Source: Hippasteria phrygiana
Taxonomy: Eukaryota > Echinodermata > Asteroidea > Valvatida > Goniasteridae
Direction of reading: 5' to 3'
Assembly: GCA_037893225.1 (NCBI GenBank)
Contig: JAZGUH010000145.1
Coordinates: forward strand, 1,488,001-1,552,000
Length of the DNA: 64,000 nt
Below the pieces are notes generated by a model, which was not told the origin of the DNA, made no database searches, and saw only the letters and a program-made list of their open reading frames with translations. Below are positions 20,158-30,870 of the stretch, piece by piece (position 1 is the first letter of the stretch; every line of letters starts with the position of its first letter). The position numbers and the translations under genes are program-made.

Positions 20158-20575
20158 ATGGAAACAAAAATGCGAAACATATTTTACAGTCCTCGAGGCT
20201 ACTGGAAAGGTGAAGGAGCCGTAACAAAATTATCGTCGAAAGCCGACGTTTCTAAAAAGGTTGCTAGAAATTGGTTAAGAAAACAAGCCTTGTGGCAAAT
20301 GTATTTACCGGCCCCCACAAGTATTCCTAGACCTACGAGTCTTAATAGATCGGTAGGATTACCCAATGAAATGCATCAAGCTGATCTCATACCTACCTCA
20401 TGACGTAGTCGGTAGAAAAACGTATAGATACGTGTTGACCGTAGTTGATGTGGCTACTCGATATAAAGAGGCTGAACCCTTGACCAATAAAACGAGCGGT
20501 CAAGTCGTCGAAACTATAAAAAAGATTTACAAAAGGTCTGCATTGTCGTGGCCTAGTAGTGTGTTGGGTCTATAG
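20158..20575 (+). pseudogene. Retrovirus-like integrase, frameshifted and truncated
   Basis: The first part carries the FYSPRGYWKG motif and LPAPTSIPRP; the second has VVGRKTYRYVLTVVDVATRYKEAEPL, the start of the rve catalytic core. The HQADL aspartate, expected as the first catalytic residue, is present. A small deletion just after it (about 20390) shifts the frame. Sequence similarity stops near 20555, before the second Asp and the Glu of the DDE triad, and a foreign repeat follows. The enzyme would have inserted the viral DNA into the genome. It begins 16 bp after the membrane-protein gene on the same strand. Confidence 0.75.
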
Positions 20576-21110
20576 TGGACGCATTAGCATAATAACAGGA
20601 AAAACAAAAGGCACCTAAGAATCTTTAGGGGACTCATTAGCATAAAATCAAACAAAAATATAAAAAAAAAAAAAAAAAACAGAAAAAACATAAGAAACCT
20701 AAAAAATCTTGATAGGACAGCGTAGGACGTAAGAATCTTAATAGGACAGAACCTAAGAATCTTTAGCGGACCATTAGCATAATTAAAGGAAAAACAAAAG
20801 GAACCTAGGAATCTCTATAGGACAGCGTAGGACCTAGGAATCTCTAGAGGACTCATTTACATGAGCCTGATGCTAAAAATCTCTATAAGACAGTATAGGA
20901 CCTAGAAATCTCTACCGGACAGCACATATGAATTGTGAGAGCCTGGAAATCTCCATAGGACTACATGTGAATGGATGAGCCTAAAAATCTTAATAGAACC
21001 GCATATGAATTGTTGGAATCTTTAAAAGAACATTAAAAAAAATACAAAAAGAAAATACAAAAAAATATTTTATTGAAAATTACCAAACAAAACTGGGAAA
21101 AATAAAAATA
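20576..21110. repeat. CCTAGGAATCTCTATAGGAC repeat block and A-rich sequence
   Basis: Imperfect units of (A)CCTAAGAATCTTTAGGGGAC / CCTAGGAATCTCTATAGGAC recur about every 30-60 bp, with GGACTCATTAGCATAA variants and A runs. The same family reappears at 30650-30860. It abuts the broken end of the integrase. Confidence 0.7.
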
Positions 21111-21113
21111 AAA

Positions 21114-21239
21114 ATGGGTCTGTTTGTAGAGCAAGTTAGATCAACCCCATTCGCGTGGGAGGGGTGTTGCGTAAGCGAATTCGACAATGATTTGCCAACA
21201 GACAATTTTATGGAATCGTATTTAAAGAATGAGTTTTGA
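21114..21239 (+). CDS. Short ORF of 41 aa, unknown
   Basis: ATG 21114 to TGA 21239. The chain is mixed and acidic (FAWEGCCVSEFDNDLP), unlike the A-rich sequence around it. It may be a remnant exon or viral fragment; no family is recognised, and it may be chance. Confidence 0.2.
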   Translation: MGLFVEQVRSTPFAWEGCCVSEFDNDLPTDNFMESYLKNEF

Positions 21240-21920
21240 GGTTATTGGAATTTTAGAAATGACTTTTTAGCGTCAAAGTGAAGAATCAACCCAGAAATAA
21301 GATGCCACAGAGCAATGGGAACATATCCGCATGTGCAATGGAACAATTAACACGCAAGATTTGTTGGGAATGACTCACGTCACCTTCGTAGTCTATTGTG
21401 CAATCGCGCGAATGGGTTTTACGTGTGCAGACATGTACCAGTTTGTACCGATCATAATGTCTGTGGTAGCTGAAAATATGAAAACATACGTTTTGTCCTA
21501 AAAGTTGTGGTAGTGGAACACTCACCGGTGAGCAGCATATATGTCCGACACTGCAGAGATATTCACGGTAAATTCCAGAGAGCAAGTTATAACCCATACG
21601 TCCTATTATGGTCAGGACCGGAGTGATGGTCAGCCCCACAAATTGGTCGCACCGATATTCCTCATATCTTATCAGTTGCAATACCAGATGCACAGAGGAT
21701 ATCCGGCCACAGTAAAACTGTAGATGCTGCGTACGCGATACAAACACCGCGTATAGCTCACTGTTATGTATGGCCGTATTGCGTTACAAGTCTGCACCCT
21801 CCGTGTTGTACATACATATCATGTACATGCCGAGCTGGATAGCCTTGGTGGTTCGATAAAGTTTAATCCCCAGATAAAAGCATCCGTTAAAGACGGTTTT
21901 GGGTATTCACGCATACACCT
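21240..21920. other. Unassigned sequence
   Basis: A 153-codon open frame on the minus strand (21286-21747) has no recognisable motif and a biased Cys/His/Tyr-rich chain. I do not support it as a gene. No repeat structure was seen. Confidence 0.4.
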
Positions 21921-21992
21921 CGTTATGGGGACAATTTCTTTTGTTTGAAAAAATCTGAGCGAGTTGTGGGGACATTTTCTGTCCCCATAACG
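21921..21992. repeat. Inverted repeat CGTTATGGGGACA ... TGTCCCCATAACG
   Basis: A perfect 13-bp inverted repeat with a 46-bp spacer. GTCCCCATAAC occurs again near 22160, so it may be a MITE end. Confidence 0.6.
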
Positions 21993-24392
21993 TTTTGGGT
22001 GTCCAGTACAGGGGTCTAGAGGTAAATTGGGGTTAGGGTTATATGACAGAAAATGGAGAGAAATACATATCAGGCTGATGTTGAAAATTTTGGGTCGAAA
22101 GAATTATCAGGGTTTGAGTATAGAGAGATTTTCCTTAAGCACACGAACCCTACGGGATGTCCCCATAACCCAATGTGGGAAAAGTATGTATAACCATGGA
22201 GGTAGGTATAACCTTCATTGTGTATGGTTTCGTCCAAGGATCACTAGAGCCACGGTTACCTATGCTGAGCGTGCCGTACTTGTTTATAATAACTGATGAG
22301 CTTACGTAATTCCTTAATCGGCAGCTAGGCAATTAAATTATTACCCTGCTCGACCTAATATAGACGGTGCGATTATTGTACAAACACAAATGCTAAACTA
22401 TGGCCTTGGTGATTGTCCACAAAGCAAACAGGCAGGGATAGACGGACTTAATGAGGTATACATGTACCTCCATGACGGACTCTGTTAACCGTCATTTTGA
22501 AATAAAACTTAACTAAATGTATTTATTTATTTATTTATTTTCTTTTTTTACAAACTTTATCGTCCTTTCTATATTTTTTCTTTAAAATGGAAGAACATTG
22601 TGTACAGTCTGTCAAATTTACATGATGCGTTATGGAAACATTCACCGATTCATATCATAACATTAGTTTCTTTGTTTCGTTATAAAAAAAAAACGTCCAA
22701 GGTGAGGGACAAAGTGTGAATTTTTCAGTCGACTTTCAGCTATTTCTTCTATACACGTGTTGGCTTAATCGATCACCTCGGTTCTTTAGCATACCTTTTC
22801 TAACGAGTAGGCCTATCCGCTATATGTACACACTTCTGTGTGTGTAAACAACATTGCGTAAGAGCTACCAGCAAAATGATCCCTTTATTTGTTATTGTGA
22901 CGTGACACGACCATACAAGGCCAAAGAAAGGAAGGAATAAACTCGTATAAACAAGATGTTTTCTGTCTACGTTAAGATTGTTGCTCCTAAATTTCTTTGT
23001 TTCATCGGACTGGGAAGTACAAAGTGAGCCATGTAACGTAAAGTAAGCGTGCAAAAGGTTCACGTAAAAAATTAAAACATAAAATGCAAAACTAGAAATA
23101 AAGAAAGGAAATTACCCCCCAAAAAACCAAAAAACTAACAAAAACTAAAAGTCAAATTGAAAAAAGTACAAATTAAAAGTAAGATCGTAAAATATACGCT
23201 AATGTGATTAACGTAAAAACTAAAACAAAATATCAAAGTAAACATACTATGAAAACTCACGAAAACAGAATATGAAGCGATGTAAAAGCAAACGACTAAA
23301 TAATGTGAAAAACAAAAACAAATCAAACTAAAAATAAATATTTGAATAGGGCATGCAAAGTAAAATGTTCAAAGTAACAAAACGTTTTCGACAAAATGTG
23401 CACAAATAGCATTTAAAGTTTTTTTCTTCTATTGCTTTTTGTTACTCATATTCTGATATTTTGTATATCTTATGGTATTGTATTTTAAAATTACTTTTCT
23501 TATAGTAGGGTATACTGTATACTATACTTACACTTGATTGGGTTTACGTCATCCCATAAAAGTTCAATACAAATGCAAGAACTCAAAGAATAAACTAAGA
23601 AAATATGGCTATTACGAGGAAGCAAACTACGAAAAAAAAGAATGTAGCATTAAATAAAACAAGACACGGAAACGAATAAATAGACAGAATTCATTGAGTG
23701 GTCAACTTATGAAGTATTGGAGGGCAAGAGGATTATGTTTTTAATCACCCTACTGTAATGTAGGTCTATATACTATAATAATTGGTCTGTAAATGAGTAC
23801 ATAGTTTATTGGTGGGAATCGTTGATGGTAACCGGTTTGCTCCGTCTATTTTGGAGACTATGTAGGCCTATTGGGAGCGCTTGTAATAAATGTGTGGGGT
23901 CAGCTCGTCCATACACTAGCTCATGGATGGCCTATATTTTGGGATAATCTTCACTGTTAAACTATTTCGACGACCTGTTACCCGGAAATTTTGTGTTTTT
24001 GTAAAAGAAACATAAAAATTAACCAGGCCGTGAATGGATTCGGTCAGTTATACGGTTGTACACGAGACTTACTTGTAAAGCGACTGCCCAGTTTAAAATG
24101 TCAGACTTGTATATTATCCAAGTAAACTGAATCTGGGGTTAAATTATTTAACATTAAACAGTTTATTAACCTTACCGAATAGGCCTAAGCCTTCAATATA
24201 TTAGTGTTATCCTCACGATTTGGACGCAATTACAATATTCATGTTCTAAAGAAGTCCGTGCAGCCACATAATTATTTCATGGCAAATTGATTATAAACCT
24301 TTTATGCACAAATCTTAGTAATAAAGACAGCCTTAAATTGAAAAAAAAAGAAACCCTGAATTGCATTATACCGTCTAGTTGCGTTCGTTGGA
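21993..24392. other. AT-rich intergenic sequence
   Basis: No gene. It includes an (ATTT)n run at 22506-22535 and A-rich stretches of AAAACTAAAA-like words at 23090-23400. Short open frames are composition artefacts. Confidence 0.5.
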
Positions 24393-24736
24393 TATTTATT
24401 TATTTATTTATTACATTTCTTTACCCAGGGTGTGCCCAAACAGTTTAAAACTGGTTTCCATTGGGGCCCTGCATATTATTAGTTAAAATTGAATATTTAC
24501 ACATTCATACAAAGTATTTAAACAAATACAATAATGTTTACACAAATAAATATATCTTCGGTTAACTTTTCAACTCTCCAGTAGAAGCCTATTGCTGATT
24601 TACGGGATGGGCGAAAAACCCGCGAAAAACAAAACCCTTTTAGGGTGAAAAACAAGGGGAAATTCCCATCCGGTTCCAAAGTATTTTGGCAACCAAGTTT
24701 ATAACTCCGCAGTTCAGCGTAAATTATACAGAAATA
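24393..24736 (-). other. 3' UTR and AAAT tail of the LINE
   Basis: Non-coding. The segment reading GGGTAAAGAAATGTAATAAA just before the tail is like the 3' ends of CR1/L2-type elements, where RT starts copying. Confidence 0.6.
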
Positions 24737-27670
24737 TCACTGATAGATGGCTTTACGTAGCTCCGATTTAAATGTACTTAAAGAGTTTATGGTTCTCATT
24801 TGTTCAGGCAGATTATTCCATATACTGGCACCACTCACAGCGAAACTTGTCACGTAGCATTCCTTTTTGGCGAAAGGAACTTTCAGTGCCATTTGGGTCG
24901 ATTGTCGTGTTTCACGAATCACTGTAAGTGGTGTAAACAGATTTGTCATGTACAAAGGAGTCATTTTGTTAAGGCTTTTGAAAACAAAGATAGCCTTTTT
25001 GAACTGAACTCTTTCTTTAAAAGGAATCCAATTTAGTCTGGCAAACATATCAGCTGAGGGGGTGAGGGAGGTACATTTAAGGATTATCCGTGCTGCTCTT
25101 TTTAGACATTTGTTGAGGGTATTGTCGTGAGATATGTACCTTCCTCCCCACACCGTACAGCAATACTCTAAAGATGGCATAACTAAACTTACAAAGAGTG
25201 TGTGCAGGCTGCTTTGGGGAACGTAATCACGAATTCTGTTTAACACACCCAATTTAGACGAAACAGTCTTCCTTACGTATTCAACATGTGTACCCCAACT
25301 TAATGTTTCATCAACAACTACACCCAAGCATTTACAAGATTTCACTTTTTCGATAACCTTATCAGCAATGCACACGTTTAGGTCGACGTTGGATATTTTC
25401 TGCCTTGAACCAATAAGCATACATTTGGTTTTGTTGGCATTTAATGCTAGTTTGTTTCTTTGGCACCAGTTGTGAATACTAGCAAGAGCTACATTCAAGT
25501 TCCTTTCTATTTCGTTAATACCAGAGGAGCTACAAGTTAATGTGGAGTCATCTGCATACATAAATAAGTTGCAATTTTGGGGTATACAGGATGGAAAATC
25601 ACTACTATAAACAATGAATAAAAGTGGCCCTAAGATCGACCCTTGTGGAACGCCTATGTCTATGGGCAAGACCTTCGATATTGTGCCCTTAATATTTACA
25701 GACTGACTACGACCGCCCAGGTACGACTTAAACCAATTAATTCCAGAAGATGACAAATTCAGCTTCTTCAATTTGCCTAGTAGGATTACATGATCCACAC
25801 AATCAAAAGCTTTACTAAGATCTATGAACACGCTACCTGTAACTTCACCTTGCTCCATAGCCTCAAAACACTTGTTTGTTAAATCGTGTAGAGTGCTTTC
25901 AGTTGAGTGCAAGGGTCTAAATCCGGATTGGCAACTAGGTATCAAATTGTTATCATCGAGGTAGCTATATACTGCCGAGTGCACCCATCTTTCTAGAATC
26001 TTAGAGATAATTGGCAGTATAGAAATAGGCCGATAATTACCTGTACTACATTTATCTCCTCCCTTGTGAATTGGTGTTACCAAGGCGTGTTTCCAATCCT
26101 TAGGGTATTGCTCGCATGTTATGGAGAGGTTAAAAATATAAGTTAAAGATTTAGTAATATAAGGGGAAGCAATTTTAATCATTTTAACACTGATGCCATC
26201 CGGACCTGTTGCTTTCCCAACCGACATGGATGATATTTGCTTTTGAACGAACTCTTCTGTAATATTAGGTACAGTGCATTCTTCAAGTTCATGTAGAGAA
26301 TCAACGATAGAGGCGTAGGTATCATTGTTTTCAAGTTCGCCCGATGGGCAATTTCTAGCTGTACGTTTTCCTATTGTAGAAAAGTGTTCATTTAATGTAT
26401 CAGCAATGTCAGTGGGATCGTCAATATTTTCTCCATTTGGGGAAGTGATAGAATTTGGAGCAATTTTCTGTTTTTTAGGAAGTACCTCCTTTAGTTTTTT
26501 CCATAGCATAGATGAATTGCTTTTATTTTCTTCTATGGCTGATGTATAGTATTCGCTCTTCTTAGTGCGGATTTTATTAGTTACATTGTTCCGCAGCTTT
26601 TTGTAAGAGTCCCAATCGATCTGTGAGCCTGAGCGTTTTGCGATTTTGTGTGCACGATCCCGCTGTCTCATAAGTTTAAGAATTTCGCAATCGAGCCAAG
26701 GTAAAGAGGCACCCCGAATACGTTTAGTTTTGATTGGCGCATGAAAGTTAATAATACGCATAAATATGGAGTGCCATTTGCACCACGCTTCATCAACATC
26801 ATAAGAGTCCAGTACATCTTGCCATGGTGCATTAAGGAGGTCGTCTTTAAATGCATCATTGTCTATATTTGTGAGACATCGAAAATTTATTGAGCGACCT
26901 TTAATTTTTGGCGTTTTCCAACTATGTTGACCATAAACAAGATAATGGTCACTGATTAGGACTGGTAATACACCACATTCCTTTATTAGCTCTGGATGGG
27001 AGCTGAAAATGAGATCGATTATTGTTTGAGTGGACTCAGTGACACGTGTTGAGTCATGTATGAGTTGCGCCAATTGGAATAAACCAAAACAAGAAATAAT
27101 TGGGTTTGAGTTCAAACTATCATCGTCAACTGAAACATCATAATTAAAGTCCCCAGTTGCAATAATTTCTTTACATTCACAGGAGGCCTTATTAATAATA
27201 TCACTTAGTTTATCAATGAATTCAACAGAGCTTGAAGGTGGCCTATAAATAGAACTAATAAGCACAGGCTGTCTTTGTTTACACTTAATTTCAACCCAAA
27301 TGCACTCGACATCATCTGTTTCAAGATCCTCACGACGAGTGAAAGTTAAATTGTTTCGGATGTACATGGCAACCCCACCACCATGCCGGTTCCTGTCTTT
27401 TCTGACAATGGAAAAATTTGGTAATGTGATTTCATTGTCGGAGATTGAGGCATTGCAGAAAGTTTCATTTAGACAGATGATATCGAATGGATTTGTAGAC
27501 ATTAAAATTTTAAATTGGTCAAATTTGTTTATTAAACTTCTCACATTAAGATGGGCGAATGAGAATCCCCCGGGGCTTCGGTTGTAGATAACGCCATCTG
27601 TTAAGTCTATCGTAGATTTTTGCCTTGTGGATTGAGCAGCTCTCTGACCGTTTTTAGGTATTGGTTCCAT
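24737..27670 (-). CDS. LINE ORF2: AP endonuclease and reverse transcriptase, 977 aa
   Basis: An uninterrupted 977-codon frame. The N-terminal AP-type endonuclease shows AHLNVRSL (around residue 40), LNET (~71), ATGDFNYD (~170) and ISDHYLVYG (~240). The RT follows with GKATGPDGI (~487), NYRPISILPIISKILER (~545), SGFRPLHST, the catalytic VFIDLSKAFD (~612), GVPQGSILGPLLF and the catalytic YADD (~700). A thumb and C-terminal region ends in SGASIWNNLPEQMR. The enzyme nicks target DNA and copies its RNA from the nick. It overlaps ORF1 by 64 bp in another frame. All visible catalytic motifs are intact. The CR1/L2 group is assigned from motif style and the ORF1 type. Confidence 0.92.
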   Translation of the reverse strand: MEPIPKNGQRAAQSTRQKSTIDLTDGVIYNRSPGGFSFAHLNVRSLINKFDQFKILMSTNPFDIICLNETFCNASISDNEITLPNFSIVRKDRNRHGGGVAMYIRNNLTFTRREDLETDDVECIWVEIKCKQRQPVLISSIYRPPSSSVEFIDKLSDIINKASCECKEIIATGDFNYDVSVDDDSLNSNPIISCFGLFQLAQLIHDSTRVTESTQTIIDLIFSSHPELIKECGVLPVLISDHYLVYGQHSWKTPKIKGRSINFRCLTNIDNDAFKDDLLNAPWQDVLDSYDVDEAWCKWHSIFMRIINFHAPIKTKRIRGASLPWLDCEILKLMRQRDRAHKIAKRSGSQIDWDSYKKLRNNVTNKIRTKKSEYYTSAIEENKSNSSMLWKKLKEVLPKKQKIAPNSITSPNGENIDDPTDIADTLNEHFSTIGKRTARNCPSGELENNDTYASIVDSLHELEECTVPNITEEFVQKQISSMSVGKATGPDGISVKMIKIASPYITKSLTYIFNLSITCEQYPKDWKHALVTPIHKGGDKCSTGNYRPISILPIISKILERWVHSAVYSYLDDNNLIPSCQSGFRPLHSTESTLHDLTNKCFEAMEQGEVTGSVFIDLSKAFDCVDHVILLGKLKKLNLSSSGINWFKSYLGGRSQSVNIKGTISKVLPIDIGVPQGSILGPLLFIVYSSDFPSCIPQNCNLFMYADDSTLTCSSSGINEIERNLNVALASIHNWCQRNKLALNANKTKCMLIGSRQKISNVDLNVCIADKVIEKVKSCKCLGVVVDETLSWGTHVEYVRKTVSSKLGVLNRIRDYVPQSSLHTLFVSLVMPSLEYCCTVWGGRYISHDNTLNKCLKRAARIILKCTSLTPSADMFARLNWIPFKERVQFKKAIFVFKSLNKMTPLYMTNLFTPLTVIRETRQSTQMALKVPFAKKECYVTSFAVSGASIWNNLPEQMRTINSLSTFKSELRKAIYQ

Positions 27671-29439
27671 TCCTGGCTTCGATAGTGTGTCTGGGTTAGT
27701 GGCTGACGGAGATGGGTTGGATGCTGTTTTTGATACGGGTGTGGGTAGTACTGATTTGCCATTTGAAAACCCGTCGGGACATCACGATTCGCTGTAGTCC
27801 GCTCCTTCACGACATCAGAGTACAAGGTCTTGCCGAACGGGGTCCTCTGGTGTGTGATGCGGCTAGCAGTGGTCTTATGTGGTCCTGCGACGTGTTGGAT
27901 AATGTTCACGGCAAGTAGACGCACTCCTGTTGAGTTGAGGTGCACGCCATCCGATACAAGGTGATTTGGGTTTATATTTCCATTGTCAATGAAGCCCCAG
28001 TTATTTTGTCTTGCTATTGACTTAAGCAGATTATTAGAGTCATCTACCTTCTTGCGTTTTGGCACTGTTTGGTTATTGCGATGTATAATCGACGAGATTG
28101 TTACTGATCTTGGTTGTAGTGATTCACCAAGAGAAGTGATCTTTGCAGCAATAGTCTCTGGGTTGTCAGAAGTATTATTGGTCCCAACATGAAGGATTAC
28201 TCCAGAGACGTCGTGTTTGGCCGACAGCTGGATGGCGTTAGGAGCAAGATCTTCGATTTTTGCTCCACGCATGGTATGGCACATCACTTTCTTTTGTCTG
28301 CTCAATCTCCTGGGTTGTAGCCGTTTGATCATTGAGTCACCGATTATTAGGATATCTGCATGGTTGTGTTCGCTAGGTGTGGGTGGCCGTTTTTTCATGG
28401 TAGGTGTCGGTTTCTGCTTTGTAGTGGTCAGTTTCTTGTGCTTTTCCCGGTATTGGTGGAGCTGCTCTTGAAAAGAGGCCTTGTTTTTGGAGGGACAGGG
28501 ATTGTTTGGGGGAGTACAGGACTCCTGTTCCATGCCAGGCTGGACTTTTGGCTGCATAGCTTCGTAGTAGGAGTCGATCAGGAACTCGGCTTCGGTCCGG
28601 GAATCATCAAAGCTGTTTTCGATGTTGACCGGATCGACATCCTCCGTCGCCAATGCAGCAAAGCGGTTGCTTGTTGATACCGCTGGACTGGCTGAACCCA
28701 TGGTGGTACTCTGGTTGTTCCGCCTCAGGGCACAGGGCTGGCGTTTCGAATGGGCATCGGCTTCACGAGAAGAAGGGCTCATCAGCATATCAATGGTAGA
28801 ATGGAGAGCGTCACATTCCTTCTTCAAGTGGTCAATTGTTTCCCTCTGGGAAGAAGAAGATAAAGAAATCTGGCCAGAAAGTGTTGCAATTTGGTCTGAG
28901 AATTTCTGATCAAGTAAATTTATGTCGTTCTGAACCTGTAGGATGGCTTTATAAATAACCTGTAGGGTGGGTTCAGATACTGGATCGAGGGCTATAGCAC
29001 CTGTTAAATCTCGATCCGCAGTGCGCTTTGTTGGCTTCGGTTTAACCTGATTAGCTGAACTTAAACAAGACCTAGGAAAACTGTTCCGATGACCAAAAAT
29101 GTACAGACATAGTTCCTTGATGTCATCGGCCGCTGTTTGTGTGGACCTACGGGATTTTAATGAGAAATTACAAGAAAATTGGGTACTTAGCTTTATTGAA
29201 GAGTCGTTTGTCTCGTCGCCATCTTGGAAATCGTCACGGTACTTCTCCTTTGCAGACTCGAAGATCAAATTCCTTGCCGGTAGAAGCTCATCAATGGTAC
29301 AGTTACTTCTCAACAATGACTCTATGGGCACAGACGGTGTACTCTGTAGTTTTGAGACTATCTGCTCTATCTTAGAATCAAGTTTTGATAGAAAACTCGG
29401 AGAGCCGATGTGACACACGTCTTGTCCGTTCGCAGCCAT
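27607..29439 (-). CDS. LINE ORF1: coiled coil and SGNH esterase domain, 610 aa
   Basis: An uninterrupted 610-codon frame. Residues ~160-225 are heptad-like (LQVQNDINLLDQKF, DHLKKECDALHSTIDML), suggesting a trimerising or dimerising coiled coil. Residues ~360-520 form an SGNH/GDSL-type hydrolase: IIGDSM (~365) with the nucleophile Ser, HVGTNN (~417) and DGVHLN (~497) with the acid-His pair. Esterase ORF1 proteins are typical of CR1-clade LINEs and bind element RNA and membranes or lipids in known cases; that role is inferred here. No CCHC knuckle was seen. The C-terminal tail is basic and Gln/His-rich. Confidence 0.88.
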   Translation of the reverse strand: MAANGQDVCHIGSPSFLSKLDSKIEQIVSKLQSTPSVPIESLLRSNCTIDELLPARNLIFESAKEKYRDDFQDGDETNDSSIKLSTQFSCNFSLKSRRSTQTAADDIKELCLYIFGHRNSFPRSCLSSANQVKPKPTKRTADRDLTGAIALDPVSEPTLQVIYKAILQVQNDINLLDQKFSDQIATLSGQISLSSSSQRETIDHLKKECDALHSTIDMLMSPSSREADAHSKRQPCALRRNNQSTTMGSASPAVSTSNRFAALATEDVDPVNIENSFDDSRTEAEFLIDSYYEAMQPKVQPGMEQESCTPPNNPCPSKNKASFQEQLHQYREKHKKLTTTKQKPTPTMKKRPPTPSEHNHADILIIGDSMIKRLQPRRLSRQKKVMCHTMRGAKIEDLAPNAIQLSAKHDVSGVILHVGTNNTSDNPETIAAKITSLGESLQPRSVTISSIIHRNNQTVPKRKKVDDSNNLLKSIARQNNWGFIDNGNINPNHLVSDGVHLNSTGVRLLAVNIIQHVAGPHKTTASRITHQRTPFGKTLYSDVVKERTTANRDVPTGFQMANQYYPHPYQKQHPTHLRQPLTQTHYRSQEWNQYLKTVRELLNPQGKNLR

Positions 29440-29470
29440 GATTGATATGTTTTGGAACGATGTCTTCTTT

Positions 29471-30640
29471 GAAATTTAGAGAAAGATATTACACATCTTG
29501 TTTTTCAGTGAACCATTCCTTTAATTGTGCCACCAGTTTCTTTTTCACTGTGCCCTGCAGTCAGTTTATAAACGCTAAATGTCTCAAAATAGTTCCCACT
29601 TGTATGACATATCGAAAGAGCACAATTTTCAAAGTAAACAGTAAACATTTGCAAAAGGCAAAACATCGAAAAGTAATGCCTCACAACAATCACAAGAAGT
29701 AACGTTTACAATTCAACACATTATCTACAAGTAAAATCGCGAAAACTAAAATATTTACACGAATATGACAGGCGTAAAAACAAACAACCGAAAACAGATT
29801 ATAAAAACCAAAGTATTAATTTATTTAACGAAACGGAAAAAAAAAAAAAAAAAAAAAATTAAAACATTTCTTTTTAAAACCAAAACAAAACAAAATAACA
29901 GAACAAAACAAAACAAAACAAAACAAAAAAGAAAAACAGAAAAAACAGAAAAAACAGAAAAAAAGAAAAAACAGAAAAAACAGAAAAACTGAAAACTAAA
30001 AAAAAAAAAAAAATATGAAAACTAAAAAACAGAAAAACAGAAACAAAAACAAAATAAAAACCCACAAAACTAAAAAAAAACGTCGAAAGTAATGCGTCAC
30101 AACATGTTTAAATCACAAACAAGAACGAAAATAATCTCAAGTATAACTGTGAAAACAGTGCGCGCAATCAAACGCGCGTATAAAGCAAAAACCGAAACAC
30201 ACTATTCAAACAAGCATATAATAAAACAGAAAAACGGCACACCTAAACTTTCAAAAGTAAAAACTTTCAAAACAATTTAATGTCAAAACACAAGGCATCG
30301 GAAATGTTTGCGTCACAATATGTTTAAATCACGAAAAAGAAGTAACGTTTGCATTTCAACACACAACCACACGAAATTAATCTCACAACTGTGAAACACT
30401 TTGCACTAATATAAAACACGTAGTGCACATCAAACAAAAATACTGCAACACATTTACTTAACAGATAAACCTACATACAAATACACAAAACTAAATTAAT
30501 CTTAGGTAAAACTGAAAATAGTCAAGCATACACGAACGCATTTTATGCAAAAACCGTAAAACACAACTTAAAAAGCTTTACAATTTTAATATGACGAACA
30601 CGTAAATACACAAGCCTGTAATTTTATAGAGAACATTGAG
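29471..30640. repeat. A-rich repeats with CAAAA / GAAAAACA microsatellites
   Basis: Includes poly(A) at 29838-29858, (AAAAC)n at 29880-29930 and (AGAAAAAAC)n at 29935-29985. Diverged units with words such as AAGTAACGTTTGCATTTCAA and ACTGTGAAAAC recur here, at 31076-31135 and again at 59100-59500. Lysine-rich open frames are composition artefacts. Confidence 0.7.
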
Positions 30641-30870
30641 CGAGTTTGGGGAGATAGAGAACGGGGAACCTTGGAATCCCTATAGGACAGGATATGAATG
30701 GAGGGAACCTAGAAATCTCTATAGGACCGGAAATGCATGATTGGAAAATAAAGGGGACCTTGTCCTATGAATCTTAATAGGACGGTATATGCATGAGTTG
30801 GAACACAAAGAAAACTATGTGGACCTATAGGATTACGTATGGAACAAAGGTAGACCTTGGATGGCGGACG
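30641..30870. repeat. Second block of the CCTAGAAATCTCTATAGGAC repeat
   Basis: Four or more units such as GGAACCTTGGAATCCCTATA and GGAACCTAGAAATCTCTATA, each followed by GGAC, the same family as 20576-21030. Confidence 0.7.

Larger units (their letters stand above)
16169..20575. mobile_element. Decayed polinton-like / adintovirus-like viral element
   Basis: The cluster holds a double-jelly-roll major capsid protein homologue, a packaging-type ATPase, several small membrane or unknown proteins and the N-terminal part of a retrovirus-like integrase. This is the morphogenesis and integration core of Maverick/Polinton-related viruses. Capsid, small ORF, ATPase and three further small genes run leftward; a membrane protein and the integrase run rightward. 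No DNA polymerase B or protease is visible, so the copy is truncated or belongs to a compact relative. Most genes carry a stop or frameshift, so this is an old, inactive copy. The right end is cut inside the integrase. Confidence 0.75.
24393..29470 (-). mobile_element. CR1/L2-type LINE with two full-length ORFs
   Basis: The element reads right to left: ORF1 (29439-27607), ORF2 (27670-24737), then a ~340-bp 3' UTR ending in (AAAT)n seen as ATTTATTTATTTATT at 24393-24412. Both ORFs are open along their whole length, so this looks like a recent and possibly competent insertion. The 5' end beyond the ORF1 start is not defined, and no target-site duplication was found by eye. Confidence 0.85.

Noticed and set aside
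21286..21747. 153-codon minus-strand open frame
   Set aside because: No recognisable motif or splice context, and unusual Cys/His/Tyr composition; treated as chance.
22027..22045. Telomere-like GGTTAGGGTTA
   Set aside because: Only about one and a half units; no array.
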